A stretch of 64,000 nt of DNA. Source: Rhizodiscina lignyota. Its lineage: Eukaryota > Ascomycota > Dothideomycetes > Aulographales > Rhizodiscinaceae. The position numbers and the translations under genes were made by a program. This document shows, piece after piece, positions 1 through 9,923 of the stretch. The stretch is from contig ML978125.1 in the NCBI GenBank assembly GCA_010015805.1, positions 124,001-188,000 on the forward strand. Direction: 5' to 3'. The notes under the pieces were generated by a model. It was not told where the DNA came from, did not search any database, and worked only from the letters and a program-made list of their open reading frames with translations. The stretch's first letter is position 1. Each line of letters begins with the position of its first letter.

Positions 1-639
1 TGATCCCATGAAGATGACGGCATCATTTGAGTGTGGCCTGGAAGGCTTGTTCTGTGAGTTCTGAATGAATTGACGCTCTAGCAGGCGCAGAAGGATAGAC
101 CAGCCAGTGAAGACAGCGCAGGTACTTATTCCAATCCAGGTAGAGGTGCGGACGTAGCAAAGGACAGACATGATAGCGGCAAAGCAGATCCAAGTCAATA
201 CAACCCAAGCCTGAGATTGCCAATGGATTTGGCGCAATATACTTTCGTCAGCGCGCGGCTTGATTCTGTAGACAGTGCAGCTGGCGTGCTTGAGCAGGTC
301 AAGGTGGCTGATCGTCTTCGCAGTGCGCATATTCCGCAGAGGTGCGGTCTTTCCTCCAAATGGACTGATATATGTCTGGCCTACCGACTCATAGAGCTGG
401 GAGGTGGATCGTAGGTAGTTCTGCAGACCAGCGACAGGAGCAGCGGACAGGCACTCGGAGAGGGTGCGGCGCATCATGCGGAAATTCACCTCCTCGCTCT
501 CGCCCAAGAGGACCATGAACGATGAGACATCGAACTGCCATTTCTCGAACTTTGTGGCGACCATGTCGAGGGCATTGAAGAGGGAGACGCCAGCGGGATT
601 CGAGGGCAGAAGCAGAGAGAGAGGGTTGAGGGGTGACAT
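1..639 (-). CDS. Putative membrane protein, N-terminal 213 residues (3' end outside window)
   Basis: The minus-strand frame opens at an ATG at 639-637 and stays open through base 1, giving 213 residues; the C-terminus is cut off by the window edge. The first ~145 residues look soluble (MSPLNPLSLLLPSNPAG start, Trp/Phe-rich helix near 31-45). They are followed by two closely spaced hydrophobic segments at about residues 144-163 and 166-182, with a basic stretch (LLRLLERQF) after the second. I do not recognise a named domain; similar fungal proteins are usually listed as uncharacterised membrane proteins. No intron is needed in the visible part. The gene is divergent from the HET-domain gene across about 500 bp. 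Function unknown. Confidence 0.72.
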   Translation of the reverse strand, partial: MSPLNPLSLLLPSNPAGVSLFNALDMVATKFEKWQFDVSSFMVLLGESEEVNFRMMRRTLSECLSAAPVAGLQNYLRSTSQLYESVGQTYISPFGGKTAPLRNMRTAKTISHLDLLKHASCTVYRIKPRADESILRQIHWQSQAWVVLTWICFAAIMSVLCYVRTSTWIGISTCAVFTGWSILLRLLERQFIQNSQNKPSRPHSNDAVIFMGS

Positions 640-1140
640 GAAGAACTTCGAACAGGCCAAGCACGCACAGCCTCGTCCCCGGTCGCACAAGTGGATCAGT
701 GGAATTCGAGTCGATGCGCGAGCGGAGATGTCTGCACGGCGAGCTCATAAGCTGCAGAGGGATGCGTCTGGGCTTTTATCGCACCACTGAAGGCAAACCT
801 CCGCGCCACGCTGCTCAGCTCCACCTCACGCTACCCCGGCCTGCGCCTCACCGGTCGCGCGCACAGCCCTCACCTCACTCTCCTCCCGTCCCTTCGACGC
901 GCTTTTCATGTTCGTTCATTCGACGTAATTCGTATCGCTCGCTCTGCCTCTCAGTGCGCCTTGGCCCTCCGGCCCTTCCGCTCCACCTTTTCGAGGCTGA
1001 GGCATCTTTATCATGGAGAGCCCGCTCCGCCTCGACGCCCTTGACTCGAGGCATTTCATTATTCCCGCTCTCGACGGCCGCAGTCTCCTGTGAATGTTGA
1101 AGCCGCTCAGCGCCATTGAGAGCCATTGCCCGGCTCAATC
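640..1140. promoter_or_regulatory. Divergent intergenic region between membrane-protein gene and HET gene
   Basis: About 500 bp separate the two divergent starts. The strand leading into the HET gene is rich in C and T (clusters of ctcgctctgcctctc type around 935-990), as is common in fungal 5' leaders. Open frames here are short and on both strands, so none is called. I see no clear TATA box. Confidence 0.4.
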
Positions 1141-3672
1141 ATGCCGTTCTTCGCTCAATTCGCGTCGCTGACCGGTGGCAACATGCTTCCATGGGAGAAG
1201 AAAATGCAATTCGACCTCCACCTGCCAATTGAACAGGGCCACAATACGAGATCTGGGAAACAGCTCCAACGGCAGATTTTGAAAGTACTAGATTGCGCCA
1301 CCCCGACGGATGCAAGCGCTCGTGGGACCTGGCGCGTTTTCGGCGGGCACCGCAAAGGCTCGCTCCGCTTTCTTACCGCGTACACGCGCCGCGTTATGTC
1401 CTGGTCTTCGGATAAAGCCGTTCATCCACGGAATTTTGAAAGCAGACTCGACCTGGCCAATGGCACACCGGCTCCTCAATTTCAAGTGGTGGAGGCTGAC
1501 CACCTGAGTGGACTGCACAGGGATAAGCCCAAGTACTTAGCTGTCTCATACCGTTGGCCCAAACGATCACGACAAAAAGCGCCTGCAGACCTGAAGAGTG
1601 ATGTACATTGCTACGATGTGTGGGATCCGAGAGCCAATGGGGGCCACGGAGGAGTGCGCAAGAATAACGCCCCCAAGGAGGTCATCGATCGAGCTATCAA
1701 ATTCGCAAAGGACAGAAGGATTCAGTTGGTGTGGATTGATCAAGAGTGCATCAATCAGTCAGATCGCCATGACAAAGAGTGTGGTATTAGATCCATGGAC
1801 GACATCTTCCTCAACGCAGCAAAAGTCATTGGTCTCCTGCAAGTGCGCATCGACTCCGAAACAGAAGCCAAAGTGCTCCATAGGCTTACTGTAGAACAAC
1901 CTCGCCTCGACCCGAAATCTTTCAAGGCCGCGGTCAATGTCGTATACCGCATCTCTCAGGATGAGTGGTTCTCTCGAGCTTGGACTTTCCAAGAAGCAAT
2001 ATCCGGCGGCAATACAATCGAGTTCTCGATGAAGTGTGATCCTAAATTGAAGCAGCAAGCGAGCCATGGCGATACGGACGCATGGGGCGCAGTCGAAGAT
2101 GAGATTCAGTTTCAATTCGTCCACATTGCGAAGTGGCTCGCCTGCCTATTTGCTCAAGCCGCCTTCTATGATCAGAATCCTTCCCCTGACCTTCTCGATG
2201 GCGACCGTGACGACATCTGGCAGAAAATTGAAGAGATCCGCATATCTCTCATGAACCACTTTCCACCTTTCTATGAACCAACTCATCTCTCACGCCCACG
2301 CTTGAGTTGCAACGCTTCTGCAGCCCTCATGTTTCTCAAGAAGCGCCAGAACAGTCGAGCCCCAGATCGCGTTTCAATCCTTGCGAGTTTGGGGAACTAC
2401 CCCAGGAAACTGAATATTATGAAAATCCACAAATTTACCATGAGCAGCTGCGTTCTGGCACAAGCCCTTCACAACGGAGATATCTCCGTTTTAAGCAGCA
2501 TAGAAAAGGACGAGTGGCGCAAGAAAAAGCGATCGCAGGGCTTCTCATGGCTCCCACCGACAACAATAGCTCTGGAAAACGTAGCAGCGCACCACGAAGG
2601 CCATCCATCGTTGCGGCTTGTAGACCATTCAATAACGAAACGAGGCCTGTCTTTGCCAGGATTCTATTGGACCGTCAACCAGAAAATCGATGTGAGGTCA
2701 ATAAAGGAGAAATATTTTCAAGAGTGGGGAGAGACACGCAGTGCAGAGGGCCAAGAAGAAATCAAATGGGTGCTCCGGAAGATTGAGAAGGACGCACGCA
2801 CGGGCACAGGAGAGTTCTTTGACCGCCTTGTGAACGCATCAGAAAAATACTGCATCCGAGACCTACATAATCTCGACGACGATAAAGCTTTGGCTCACCA
2901 GGCCATTGGAAGCCAAATCCTAGGAGAATTACTGTGTCTTCTGGTGGAGAAAAACTACTTGAACATGGCAAATTCGATCTGGCATTCTGTCCGAAGGAAG
3001 ACTCCTATCCTGTCGCCTGAGGAGATGGAGAATAGCCACCATACCCGCCACAGCGACAATTCGACGTTGACGGAAGTCCCTGGATCGTGGTTTAACAAGC
3101 ATCACCCTCTGGGTGAGCTGCCTTGCACCCTCAATCACTTCGTGATAGATGGACGGCTTCAGATCCCTTGCATAAGCGACCGATCCCGAGCTGGTCGACT
3201 TTTCATCCCCATGAAGGACAACTGGGAATGGATCATTGACAGGATAATGCGCGACGGCTTTCTGTGGGGTGGTCAGTCAAGTGATGACGTCCACTCCAAT
3301 ATAGACGACGAGTCAACAAGTTGCATCTTTGACGTCGATTGTGGATGTGTCGTGTTAACGCCGTACTGCGGAGAAGAAGTAGAAAAGATGGAAGATTCCG
3401 GTAACCTCATTGCGCAATCCTTGCCGCTTATGCGAAGTCGGCGGATTTCTTGGGTAGTCGAACGCGCCGAGATGGATCATCGAGAAGACTGGTGTGGGTT
3501 ACTTTCGAGAAGGGATCGAACAGATTCGGACAATTTGGACAAAGAGCAGAGGTCTTGGCTGTCTCGTCTTGCTTCACCGGAATCAAGTCGGTATCGCTAC
3601 ACTACGAAAGGAATGGTCGCGGGTGTGTGGCGGTGCGGAGACCTTGCTCCGGTACAAGCCACACTCATATGA
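1141..3672 (+). CDS. HET-domain (heterokaryon incompatibility) protein
   Basis: Intronless frame of 843 residues from the ATG at 1141 (an in-frame TTG at 1126 is not a credible start). The HET block covers roughly residues 130-290: KYLAVSYRWP (131-140), LVWIDQECINQSD (196-208), a following MDDIFLNAAKVIGLL segment (219-233), and WFSRAWTFQEA (276-286). HET domains are known as triggers of programmed cell death in fungal non-self recognition; Pfam PF06985 is the expected match. The long C-terminal part (about 550 residues) has no domain I know, as is common for the family. The last ~60 residues (from about 3490) look less protein-like than the overlapping frame 3494-3892, so the annotated C-terminus may be wrong. 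It sits beside an orphan gene and a STAND/ankyrin remnant, which suggests an allorecognition neighbourhood. Confidence 0.85.
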   Translation: MPFFAQFASLTGGNMLPWEKKMQFDLHLPIEQGHNTRSGKQLQRQILKVLDCATPTDASARGTWRVFGGHRKGSLRFLTAYTRRVMSWSSDKAVHPRNFESRLDLANGTPAPQFQVVEADHLSGLHRDKPKYLAVSYRWPKRSRQKAPADLKSDVHCYDVWDPRANGGHGGVRKNNAPKEVIDRAIKFAKDRRIQLVWIDQECINQSDRHDKECGIRSMDDIFLNAAKVIGLLQVRIDSETEAKVLHRLTVEQPRLDPKSFKAAVNVVYRISQDEWFSRAWTFQEAISGGNTIEFSMKCDPKLKQQASHGDTDAWGAVEDEIQFQFVHIAKWLACLFAQAAFYDQNPSPDLLDGDRDDIWQKIEEIRISLMNHFPPFYEPTHLSRPRLSCNASAALMFLKKRQNSRAPDRVSILASLGNYPRKLNIMKIHKFTMSSCVLAQALHNGDISVLSSIEKDEWRKKKRSQGFSWLPPTTIALENVAAHHEGHPSLRLVDHSITKRGLSLPGFYWTVNQKIDVRSIKEKYFQEWGETRSAEGQEEIKWVLRKIEKDARTGTGEFFDRLVNASEKYCIRDLHNLDDDKALAHQAIGSQILGELLCLLVEKNYLNMANSIWHSVRRKTPILSPEEMENSHHTRHSDNSTLTEVPGSWFNKHHPLGELPCTLNHFVIDGRLQIPCISDRSRAGRLFIPMKDNWEWIIDRIMRDGFLWGGQSSDDVHSNIDDESTSCIFDVDCGCVVLTPYCGEEVEKMEDSGNLIAQSLPLMRSRRISWVVERAEMDHREDWCGLLSRRDRTDSDNLDKEQRSWLSRLASPESSRYRYTTKGMVAGVWRCGDLAPVQATLI

Positions 3673-3892
3673 TGAGGCGGAAATACAGATACTGCTCACC
3701 AAACCACAGTTTGCGGGATCCCTAACAGAATGCAAAAACACTATCCGCTGCAGACTTCTTCGGACAGGTATCATCGAGCCAACAGTCTGCATGGCTTTTT
3801 GCTGTACCGATTCCTTCCAGACTGACGCATTCGAAATATCGCCGGAGTTCAAGGCCGGTTTCGCTTGTATGAAGGCTTTGAAGGCTTCTTGA

Positions 3893-4913
3893 GGAAGACC
3901 CGTGCGCCAAAAGTTGTGACTGTTAAAAGATATTGAGCTGATAATAGTCGATGTATCGAAAGAAGAGACGGTAAGTTACTGGAGATTGGATACCGCTTTC
4001 TGCGCCGGATTAATCAGACTAAATCATGGACTCTTTTGTCAAACCATCTGTTCCGTTTTCAGAGCGATTCTCCAGCGGCGATCATTTGCACCTGCAGGAG
4101 GTGGAAACACAAAGTGTGTAGCTATCAGATGACGAGAGAAGTGTTTCACAGTAGCACAGGATAACGAGTACCCTGAGAATGTTTTTTGAGCAATTGTTCG
4201 AAATCAGGTGCTTATCCTACATAGCAACATGCTGCTTGTTACTCTGTTCCATCTCCTCGGAGGCACGAAGATAGCCCGTTTTTCCTCAATCAAAACGGCA
4301 AGAGGAAGCTTGATCTTCAAGGGCGTAGCCCATTCTTTTCAGATCGAAACGGAATGAGAATGTAGCAGCTCCAGGAGGAGAGCCAGGTCTCTCAGAGTCA
4401 GATGGCAAAGCCTAATAATTCTCAAGCTTCGTACATCGCGGCATTTTGAGCAGTCAGCATTTCCAGACATGAAGGGAGCATTAAAAGATGTGTTTCAGTC
4501 GCGCCTCGGTTTAAGCTTTCCTTAATGGTTCCCCATACCTTCGTGCAATGCGGAGGCTTTTCAATTTTGAATAATATGCTCGTTGCATGAGAAAACTGCT
4601 AAGAATTACAATGAAATCGTTCAAAAGTAGCGGTATCGCATTCGGCTGCTAAACACAAACTTCATTTCGACATCAGTGCAACCAGCATCCAATAATCATT
4701 CTGAAAGCAAATGAAACTTCCCACAATATAACCATTTGCCCCCGTGGCGGAATGTCGGTTTTTACTCACTCTATCCTCTCCATAAACTGATCAAACTTCG
4801 CCTCTTCACCAATATTTCGACCCACCATCTTCTTCCGAGCTCCCTCTACCGGCAATGTCAGCCATGCTCTCAGCAAGTCGAGAAACAGTCTTTACTTTTC
4901 CTTTACGAGGGAA
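3893..4913. other. Intergenic, no gene seen
   Basis: About 1 kb, AT-richer than the flanks and with short open frames only. It lies between the ends of two convergent genes (HET gene on plus, orphan gene on minus). I see no RNA gene, repeat or transposon end. Confidence 0.4.
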
Positions 4914-6032
4914 CTAGTTATTGATGTGGAAGCTAAGAAACGGAGACTCACGCCTCAATATCGCCCCAAAGGGCCCCAACTGTGTGGGTGCTAGCTTCGT
5001 ACCCGCATCAGGCTTTTTGATTTCCTTTTTGATATTTGGAGCACTTTCTTCTGCTTGCGCCACTTTCAGGCCGCTCTTCTTGGTCTGTGTCCTCCTTAAT
5101 ATTCCAGAATGCCTCATAGGCTGCCCTTCTTCAGAATGTTCGGTTGGAGTATAGGCCCAGTAGGGTATGTGTTCCATTCTCGGGTAACGCCGAATTTCAC
5201 TCAGCTGATAGGCGAACACAAAGTCACAAGACTCTTTGAAGGGGTCCATATTTGTATTTCCACCGTATCCAAACCCAGAGCTGCCTCCTGTGATTGGAAC
5301 GACTTGAGTTGATCCATCTGCCTGCGTGGATTCTTGTGGACCCGTTGAGTCGATCTTGATGGGTTTCATCTGCGCCCCGATGGCGACTGCAATACCCGTA
5401 ACCATGTAAACTGATCGGTGAGAAGCGAAAATCGCTTCCGATAAGATCCTAATCAGACCACGACCATCTGAGTAGGCACGAACATCCCTAACTTCGATAG
5501 CCCTTTCGACATAATCTAGCTCTGGTCGCATGATATGACTCTGAAGTTCATGAAATGTCCAAGAAAGTTCAGGAGACCCTTCGCCTTTCTTGGAGAGGCT
5601 CCCAACAGTGATTGAGGGGTTATTGTTTGCCCAACGTCTAAAGGCATCGGCCAACTCGTGCGTTGAGTTTTGGGCAACTTGTTCTATCTTCACCGTAGGG
5701 TTCAGGAGCGCGTTCGGAACGGGGATTGGTCCTCTTGGCTGAAGTGTGCGGAGAGGGTCGTATGGGTTGGCAATTATGGTGCCGAGTTGCAGCTCGCTGC
5801 CTGGAGTGATGCTCCAAGTTTTGGTCAAGATCCAACGTTCTCGTTTCTCCATTGTTTCTGAACTGGTGTATTTCTCTGAGGTGATCACAAAAATTCTGGT
5901 GTTATCGTTCTGAATCCGTTGTGCCGGAAGGCTCCAGCTTTTTAACGATGAGGCCACAAGGCTGTCCGTCAGCCTTGCGAACGGCTGTTGGATCGTAAAC
6001 CTTGCTGCAGGTGGTACAATTGGCCCATTCAT
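4914..6032 (-). CDS. Orphan fungal protein, 372 aa, possibly gasdermin-like
   Basis: Single uninterrupted frame from the ATG at 6032. No signal peptide is visible. A central block (about 45-290) alternates short beta-like segments: TRIFVITSEKYTSS, a GTIIANPYDPLRTL segment ending in a PIPVP motif, VYMVTGIAVAIGAQMK and DFVFAYQLSEIRRY. A Gly/Ser/Asn-rich loop lies between the last two. This layout (strand, Asp-Pro rich turn, VTG..ARG-like strand, closing DF(V/I)FAY strand) recalls fungal gasdermin-like proteins of the RCD-1/HET-Q1 kind, but that is my inference from pattern memory and not a database match. The C-terminal ~80 residues are Lys/Pro-rich and look disordered. The gene lies head to head with the STAND/ankyrin remnant and near the HET gene, which fits a cell-death or allorecognition setting. 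Alternative: an uncharacterised family of unrelated fold. Confidence 0.7.
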   Translation of the reverse strand: MNGPIVPPAARFTIQQPFARLTDSLVASSLKSWSLPAQRIQNDNTRIFVITSEKYTSSETMEKRERWILTKTWSITPGSELQLGTIIANPYDPLRTLQPRGPIPVPNALLNPTVKIEQVAQNSTHELADAFRRWANNNPSITVGSLSKKGEGSPELSWTFHELQSHIMRPELDYVERAIEVRDVRAYSDGRGLIRILSEAIFASHRSVYMVTGIAVAIGAQMKPIKIDSTGPQESTQADGSTQVVPITGGSSGFGYGGNTNMDPFKESCDFVFAYQLSEIRRYPRMEHIPYWAYTPTEHSEEGQPMRHSGILRRTQTKKSGLKVAQAEESAPNIKKEIKKPDAGTKLAPTQLGPFGAILRRESPFLSFHINN

Positions 6033-6234
6033 GTATTATCTCCATCCATTGATGCCCGCTAGTATTCTTCGTAGGGCTTTATCTGCACGTTCGTACAAAT
6101 GCGACGTCGAGACCGCTCCAGAACAAGGCTCACTCCAGCCTTGCACGATATTCTGACGGCTATTACGGCCTTCCGTTCGCGAGAATTCGCGCGCAATATT
6201 TCATCCTACAGTGAGTCGCTGCTGCGGCAGCGCA

Positions 6235-7165
6235 GCTCATTGAGAGCTTCAGAAAGTTGAACACTTTTGTTTCCGAGATCCGAGACATCCCTGATGACAT
6301 TCAAAATTCACTTGAAGATCTGTCACTGCGAACAGAGACTCTCGACCTGGTGCGAATCCAACTCTCCCGAAATGACCTGCCGCAAGACCGAAACCACGGT
6401 ATCTCTCTCAAGGCTCTATCTAGCCTACAACAGGGTTCATGCCACGTTGAAGAAACGCTCAGGGACATACAAGAGAAGATTGGAAAGAAACGATACAGGG
6501 ACAGGATCAAAGTTGTGGGAATGAAAAAGAAACTTGACAAGGCCACTTCACGAGCCGAAGCTGCACAGAGTCTGTTACTTTTAGCGCTTACCATCGACAA
6601 TAGGTCCTAGCCTTCTGTCTTACAATTATTGAATGAGTTATGCTGATCCTGACTAGATCTGTACTCGGCCAAGGTGTGGGCGCTCAGCAGCAATGGCTCA
6701 TCGATGAAGATGCTAAGCCCAGAGTTTCAAGACCCTCCAAAAAAGCCTCTGGACCAATTCTCGTCAACTCAAGAACATTCCGGTTGAAATCCCCCACGTG
6801 GCTTTTAAGTCAAGCTTGGGAGTTGAACGTCCGTAAGGGAAGCCAAGGGTGGGACTTGAGCCTTCAATCATACCGGATCCACCCCATTGATACAAACATC
6901 TTCAATGCCATTTGGAGCGGAGATCTTACACAGGTGCGCGACTTAATGTCTAGAGGAGAGGCTTCAATACGCCAGATACTCTGGGGCACTTAAGAATGTG
7001 GTCTCCAATGCAAGTTTTCTTACAATAGCACTTTTACTCACATACGTGGGGCATGACCTTGAACATCCTGCAAAATTGAGACTTGGAATACAGGAACAAT
7101 TACTTCAGCAAGGACTGAAGTATTATGTTACTGAGATGCTGCGGTTAGGAATAGATGTGGCACAT
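6235..7165 (+). pseudogene. Remnant of a fungal STAND-type N-terminal/ankyrin-repeat gene
   Basis: Three consecutive pieces in different frames read like one family. 6257-6610 is a helical segment (FVSEIRDIPDDIQNSLEDLS, later VVGMKKKLDKATSRAEAAQSL) like the Helo-like/STAND N-terminal domain found at the start of fungal NLR-like and ankyrin proteins. 6640-6993 contains SPTWLLSQAWELNV and SYRIHPIDTNIFNAIWSGDL followed by DLMSRGEAS, the typical linker and first ankyrin-like turn of these proteins. A further ankyrin-like piece runs to about 7165. The frames do not connect by normal splicing and the repeat array stops early, so it looks broken, with at least two or three breaks. It is divergent from the orphan gene at 4914-6032. 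Confidence 0.6.
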
Positions 7166-7688
7166 TAGTTGATATTGAAGACCGATATTTGCGAACGGTA
7201 AGACTTGGGTCTGGAAGGGGCTGGATAGAGCAGATTTGGTATGTCGGGTGATTGGTTTCCGGCACGGTCCCAACGTTGACGACTGGCATCTCAAATGGGC
7301 AGGGGAATTTTGGGATATGATAGAACATCCTGAAAGAATGATTCCGGGAGCTTGGAACGATGAATAGAACGAGTCACGAGGATAAGAATGACATTTGAAT
7401 GATGCATGAAATCATGGAATATACGATGCTCATCTAATTACTAGATAACTAGAAAGAAGCGATAGGAAGAATGAATCTGTACTGAATTGATCATCGTACT
7501 TCCGACTGGCAGCTGGCAGAGAATCAGATATTGAACATTAGGAGACATGATATACTTCGTTCATTCCTCAAAGCTGGGTTAAATGTAGAAGCGTTATTGG
7601 GATGAGCCCTACTGCTATCGTTACAGTGAACATTCTATGTAGCATCCCACTCAATCCTCGCTATATGACCACAGCTGACGTGTAAAAT
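7166..7688. other. Intergenic, no gene seen
   Basis: About 520 bp downstream of the decayed ankyrin-type gene and of the convergent monooxygenase gene. Sequence is AT-rich with many short in-frame stops. Some of the first 150 bp may still be decayed coding sequence, but I cannot assign it. Confidence 0.35.
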
Positions 7689-8996
7689 TTATCTACCAAT
7701 CTCCAGAAACCTCTTCACAGCCTCTTCATTCTGCGCTACCAGGTCAATATCATTAGTATACTTCGCCCCCATCCCTAAACTGGCACGAATCTTGTCCAAA
7801 TCGTCGCCCGTATCTTCCTCTGCGAATGCATAAATACGGCCAAACGCCCTGCTGATATCGACCACCTTCTGAGTCCTCGGTTTCCGCACTTCCTCGTACG
7901 CCTTGAATGCCACTTCCGCCTGTCTCAGCTCCATTACATGGCCAAACAAGGCGGTTAGAACCGCTGCGTCCTCAATGGATTGAGCAGCGCCTTGTCCGTT
8001 AAAAGGCAAGGTGGCATGTGCAGCATCTCCGACAAGACAGATGTTGCCGCGCGAGTAGAACGGTGCGTGGTCATGATCTGCAAGCTTCCAATCAGTGATC
8101 GGTTCGCGCATCACGAGTGTCGCAACGTCCTTGGCGTCCTTGGTCCAATGCACAAAGTGTTCTGTTGAGATGTGATCCGGTATCTCTTGCACCCCTTCTT
8201 CCGAGCTGTGCACTGCCGCCAGCCTGGATTCCTTAGAAATTTGAACCACGGCGACGCTGAGGCTCTTCCCGAAATGGAGAGGCATGCAGTTCATGAACGC
8301 GCCATGACCGCAAAATATTGGTACGTAGGTGAGCAGTCTCTCATTTAGCGCATTGGCTTCCTCAGCAGGGACGACGCGTCGCACCCAAGCCCAGCCATCG
8401 TGGTTTTTGAGTCCGACTGCGGGATGATCGGGACCCAGGAGATACTTTCTCGTGGCGCTGTGCACACCATCGCATCCTATCAGCACGTCGGCCTTGGCTG
8501 TGGTTCCGTCTTTGAAGGTTAGAGTGATGCTTCCGGCTTGTGCGTCGTTCTCAGTTGGCGCCTCGGAGATCTGTACAAGCCTCTTCCCAAATCTGACGAC
8601 TCCTTCCGGCACAAGACTCAACAAGCCGTCCAACAAGTCACTCCGCGCTACCGTCTTCCTCCCCTTCGCCTTTCCCAGCTCCGCAAGCAACACATCTCCA
8701 CCGTCTTCTGCCACTGCGTCCCCGACCAAAACCCGCGTTGCCATCTCCACGTCCCTTTCGGTCATCACAGTCGCGCGCCGGTAATACTCTGCCTGCAGCT
8801 CCGGGTCGATCAGTTCGAGAGCGCGCATTGCATTGCCATGGAAGGCAAGCCCGCCACCTATGTCGAGGTACTTCTGCGTCGCTTCGTAGACGGTAATATT
8901 GAGATAAGGATACTGTAACAAGCCACGTGCGAGGCAGAGGCCACCTATTCCTCCGCCCGCGATTGCGATGTCGATCTTTTGGGGGGTTGAAGTCAT
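7689..8996 (-). CDS. FAD-dependent monooxygenase (salicylate hydroxylase-like)
   Basis: Intronless, 435 residues, ATG at 8996. It has all three signatures of the class A flavoprotein aromatic hydroxylases (PF01494 type): the dinucleotide-binding GGGIGG at residues 14-19, the DG motif IGCDGVHSATR near 173-183, and the second FAD motif GDAAHATLPFNGQGAAQS near 323-340. These enzymes use NAD(P)H and O2 to hydroxylate, often with decarboxylation, aromatic acids such as salicylate or 6-hydroxynicotinate; the actual substrate cannot be read here. It probably acts in the cytosol, as no signal peptide or membrane tail is present. A TATA-like box lies about 45 bp upstream of the ATG. No biosynthetic backbone gene is adjacent, so a general aromatic-degradation role is more likely than a secondary-metabolite cluster. 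Confidence 0.9.
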   Translation of the reverse strand: MTSTPQKIDIAIAGGGIGGLCLARGLLQYPYLNITVYEATQKYLDIGGGLAFHGNAMRALELIDPELQAEYYRRATVMTERDVEMATRVLVGDAVAEDGGDVLLAELGKAKGRKTVARSDLLDGLLSLVPEGVVRFGKRLVQISEAPTENDAQAGSITLTFKDGTTAKADVLIGCDGVHSATRKYLLGPDHPAVGLKNHDGWAWVRRVVPAEEANALNERLLTYVPIFCGHGAFMNCMPLHFGKSLSVAVVQISKESRLAAVHSSEEGVQEIPDHISTEHFVHWTKDAKDVATLVMREPITDWKLADHDHAPFYSRGNICLVGDAAHATLPFNGQGAAQSIEDAAVLTALFGHVMELRQAEVAFKAYEEVRKPRTQKVVDISRAFGRIYAFAEEDTGDDLDKIRASLGMGAKYTNDIDLVAQNEEAVKRFLEIGR

Positions 8997-9923
8997 GGCG
9001 GAATGGCGGCGGTGCGGACGGAGCTTAGAATTCGAGTTGCATATATATAGATGACAGAAACAAGATCAGGCCGGTGGAGAGGCATTTGTCATGAATCTGA
9101 AAATCCTTTCTTTCCTGTCATGTAAGACGGAGAGTTTTCAGACATGGAAACTGTAGTATGGCGTAGCTCTACAGAAAGGACAGAATGCAGTGTTTGGACT
9201 AAACACATCTTTGCACAAGTAATCAAGGGGCTCACTCGTCGACTCGTTTATGAAGATGAACATGATTTGAAGGGATGATTCACGAAAGTTAGATGATGTC
9301 TAGCAAGAGAATTTGTCAAGGAGAAGCACGCGCAGGTAATTAGATCAGAGGTAGGTATAAAGAGAGTGAATAAATGAAATTGTAAGTTATATGACGAGAT
9401 ACTACACCATTTAGCGCGGACATTGGCGTTCTACATGAAGCCATCCAATCTTTGGATTGTGAGAAACCTCATAACGGCATGACGGGAAGACGGGAGATTG
9501 ACCTGAAGTGACACCTGTCACGTGCATCCCCACACTTCCATTCCGGTCTTGGCCCTTTTCTCAATTAGGAAGTTTGCGAAAGGTCAATGCTACTCCGTAG
9601 AGTAGTCTTGACTGGACGTATAATATAGTTTCAACAATAATAATGAAAAGTATAGAGTAACAGACCTTAACACATTAGCTTTGCCAATTTATACGAATTG
9701 TTGATTTCAAGGAGGGATGAAGCTCGGCCCCACAATACAAGCACACGAGACAGCCAAAATTTCATTGTAGGAATTTCGTGCATGATTATCTGCGAATGTC
9801 TCCAAGATTACATGTTCCGGGCCATCTGAAGCCTAATGCAGCTCTATTCGCAAAAATGCGCGTCGAACCGTCTCCTCCTTGATACCCCATGCCCCTACCA
9901 CTCTTCCTCCTCTCACGCCATAT
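8997..9923. other. Intergenic upstream of monooxygenase, downstream of GH55
   Basis: About 930 bp. Apart from the TATA-like box near 9041 I see only AT-rich low-complexity bits (for example aataataatgaaaag near 9635-9650) and no gene. Part of the right end is the 3' UTR of the GH55 gene. Confidence 0.4.
9041..9049 (-). promoter_or_regulatory. TATA-like box of the FAD monooxygenase gene
   Basis: A run of alternating A and T (atatatata) lies 45 bp upstream of the minus-strand ATG at 8996. Its place and sequence fit a core promoter TATA element; the distance would put transcription start very near the ATG, giving a short leader. Confidence 0.45.

Noticed and set aside
1126-1140. Earlier TTG start for the HET gene
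   Set aside because: Non-ATG start without need; the ATG at 1141 is the first in frame.
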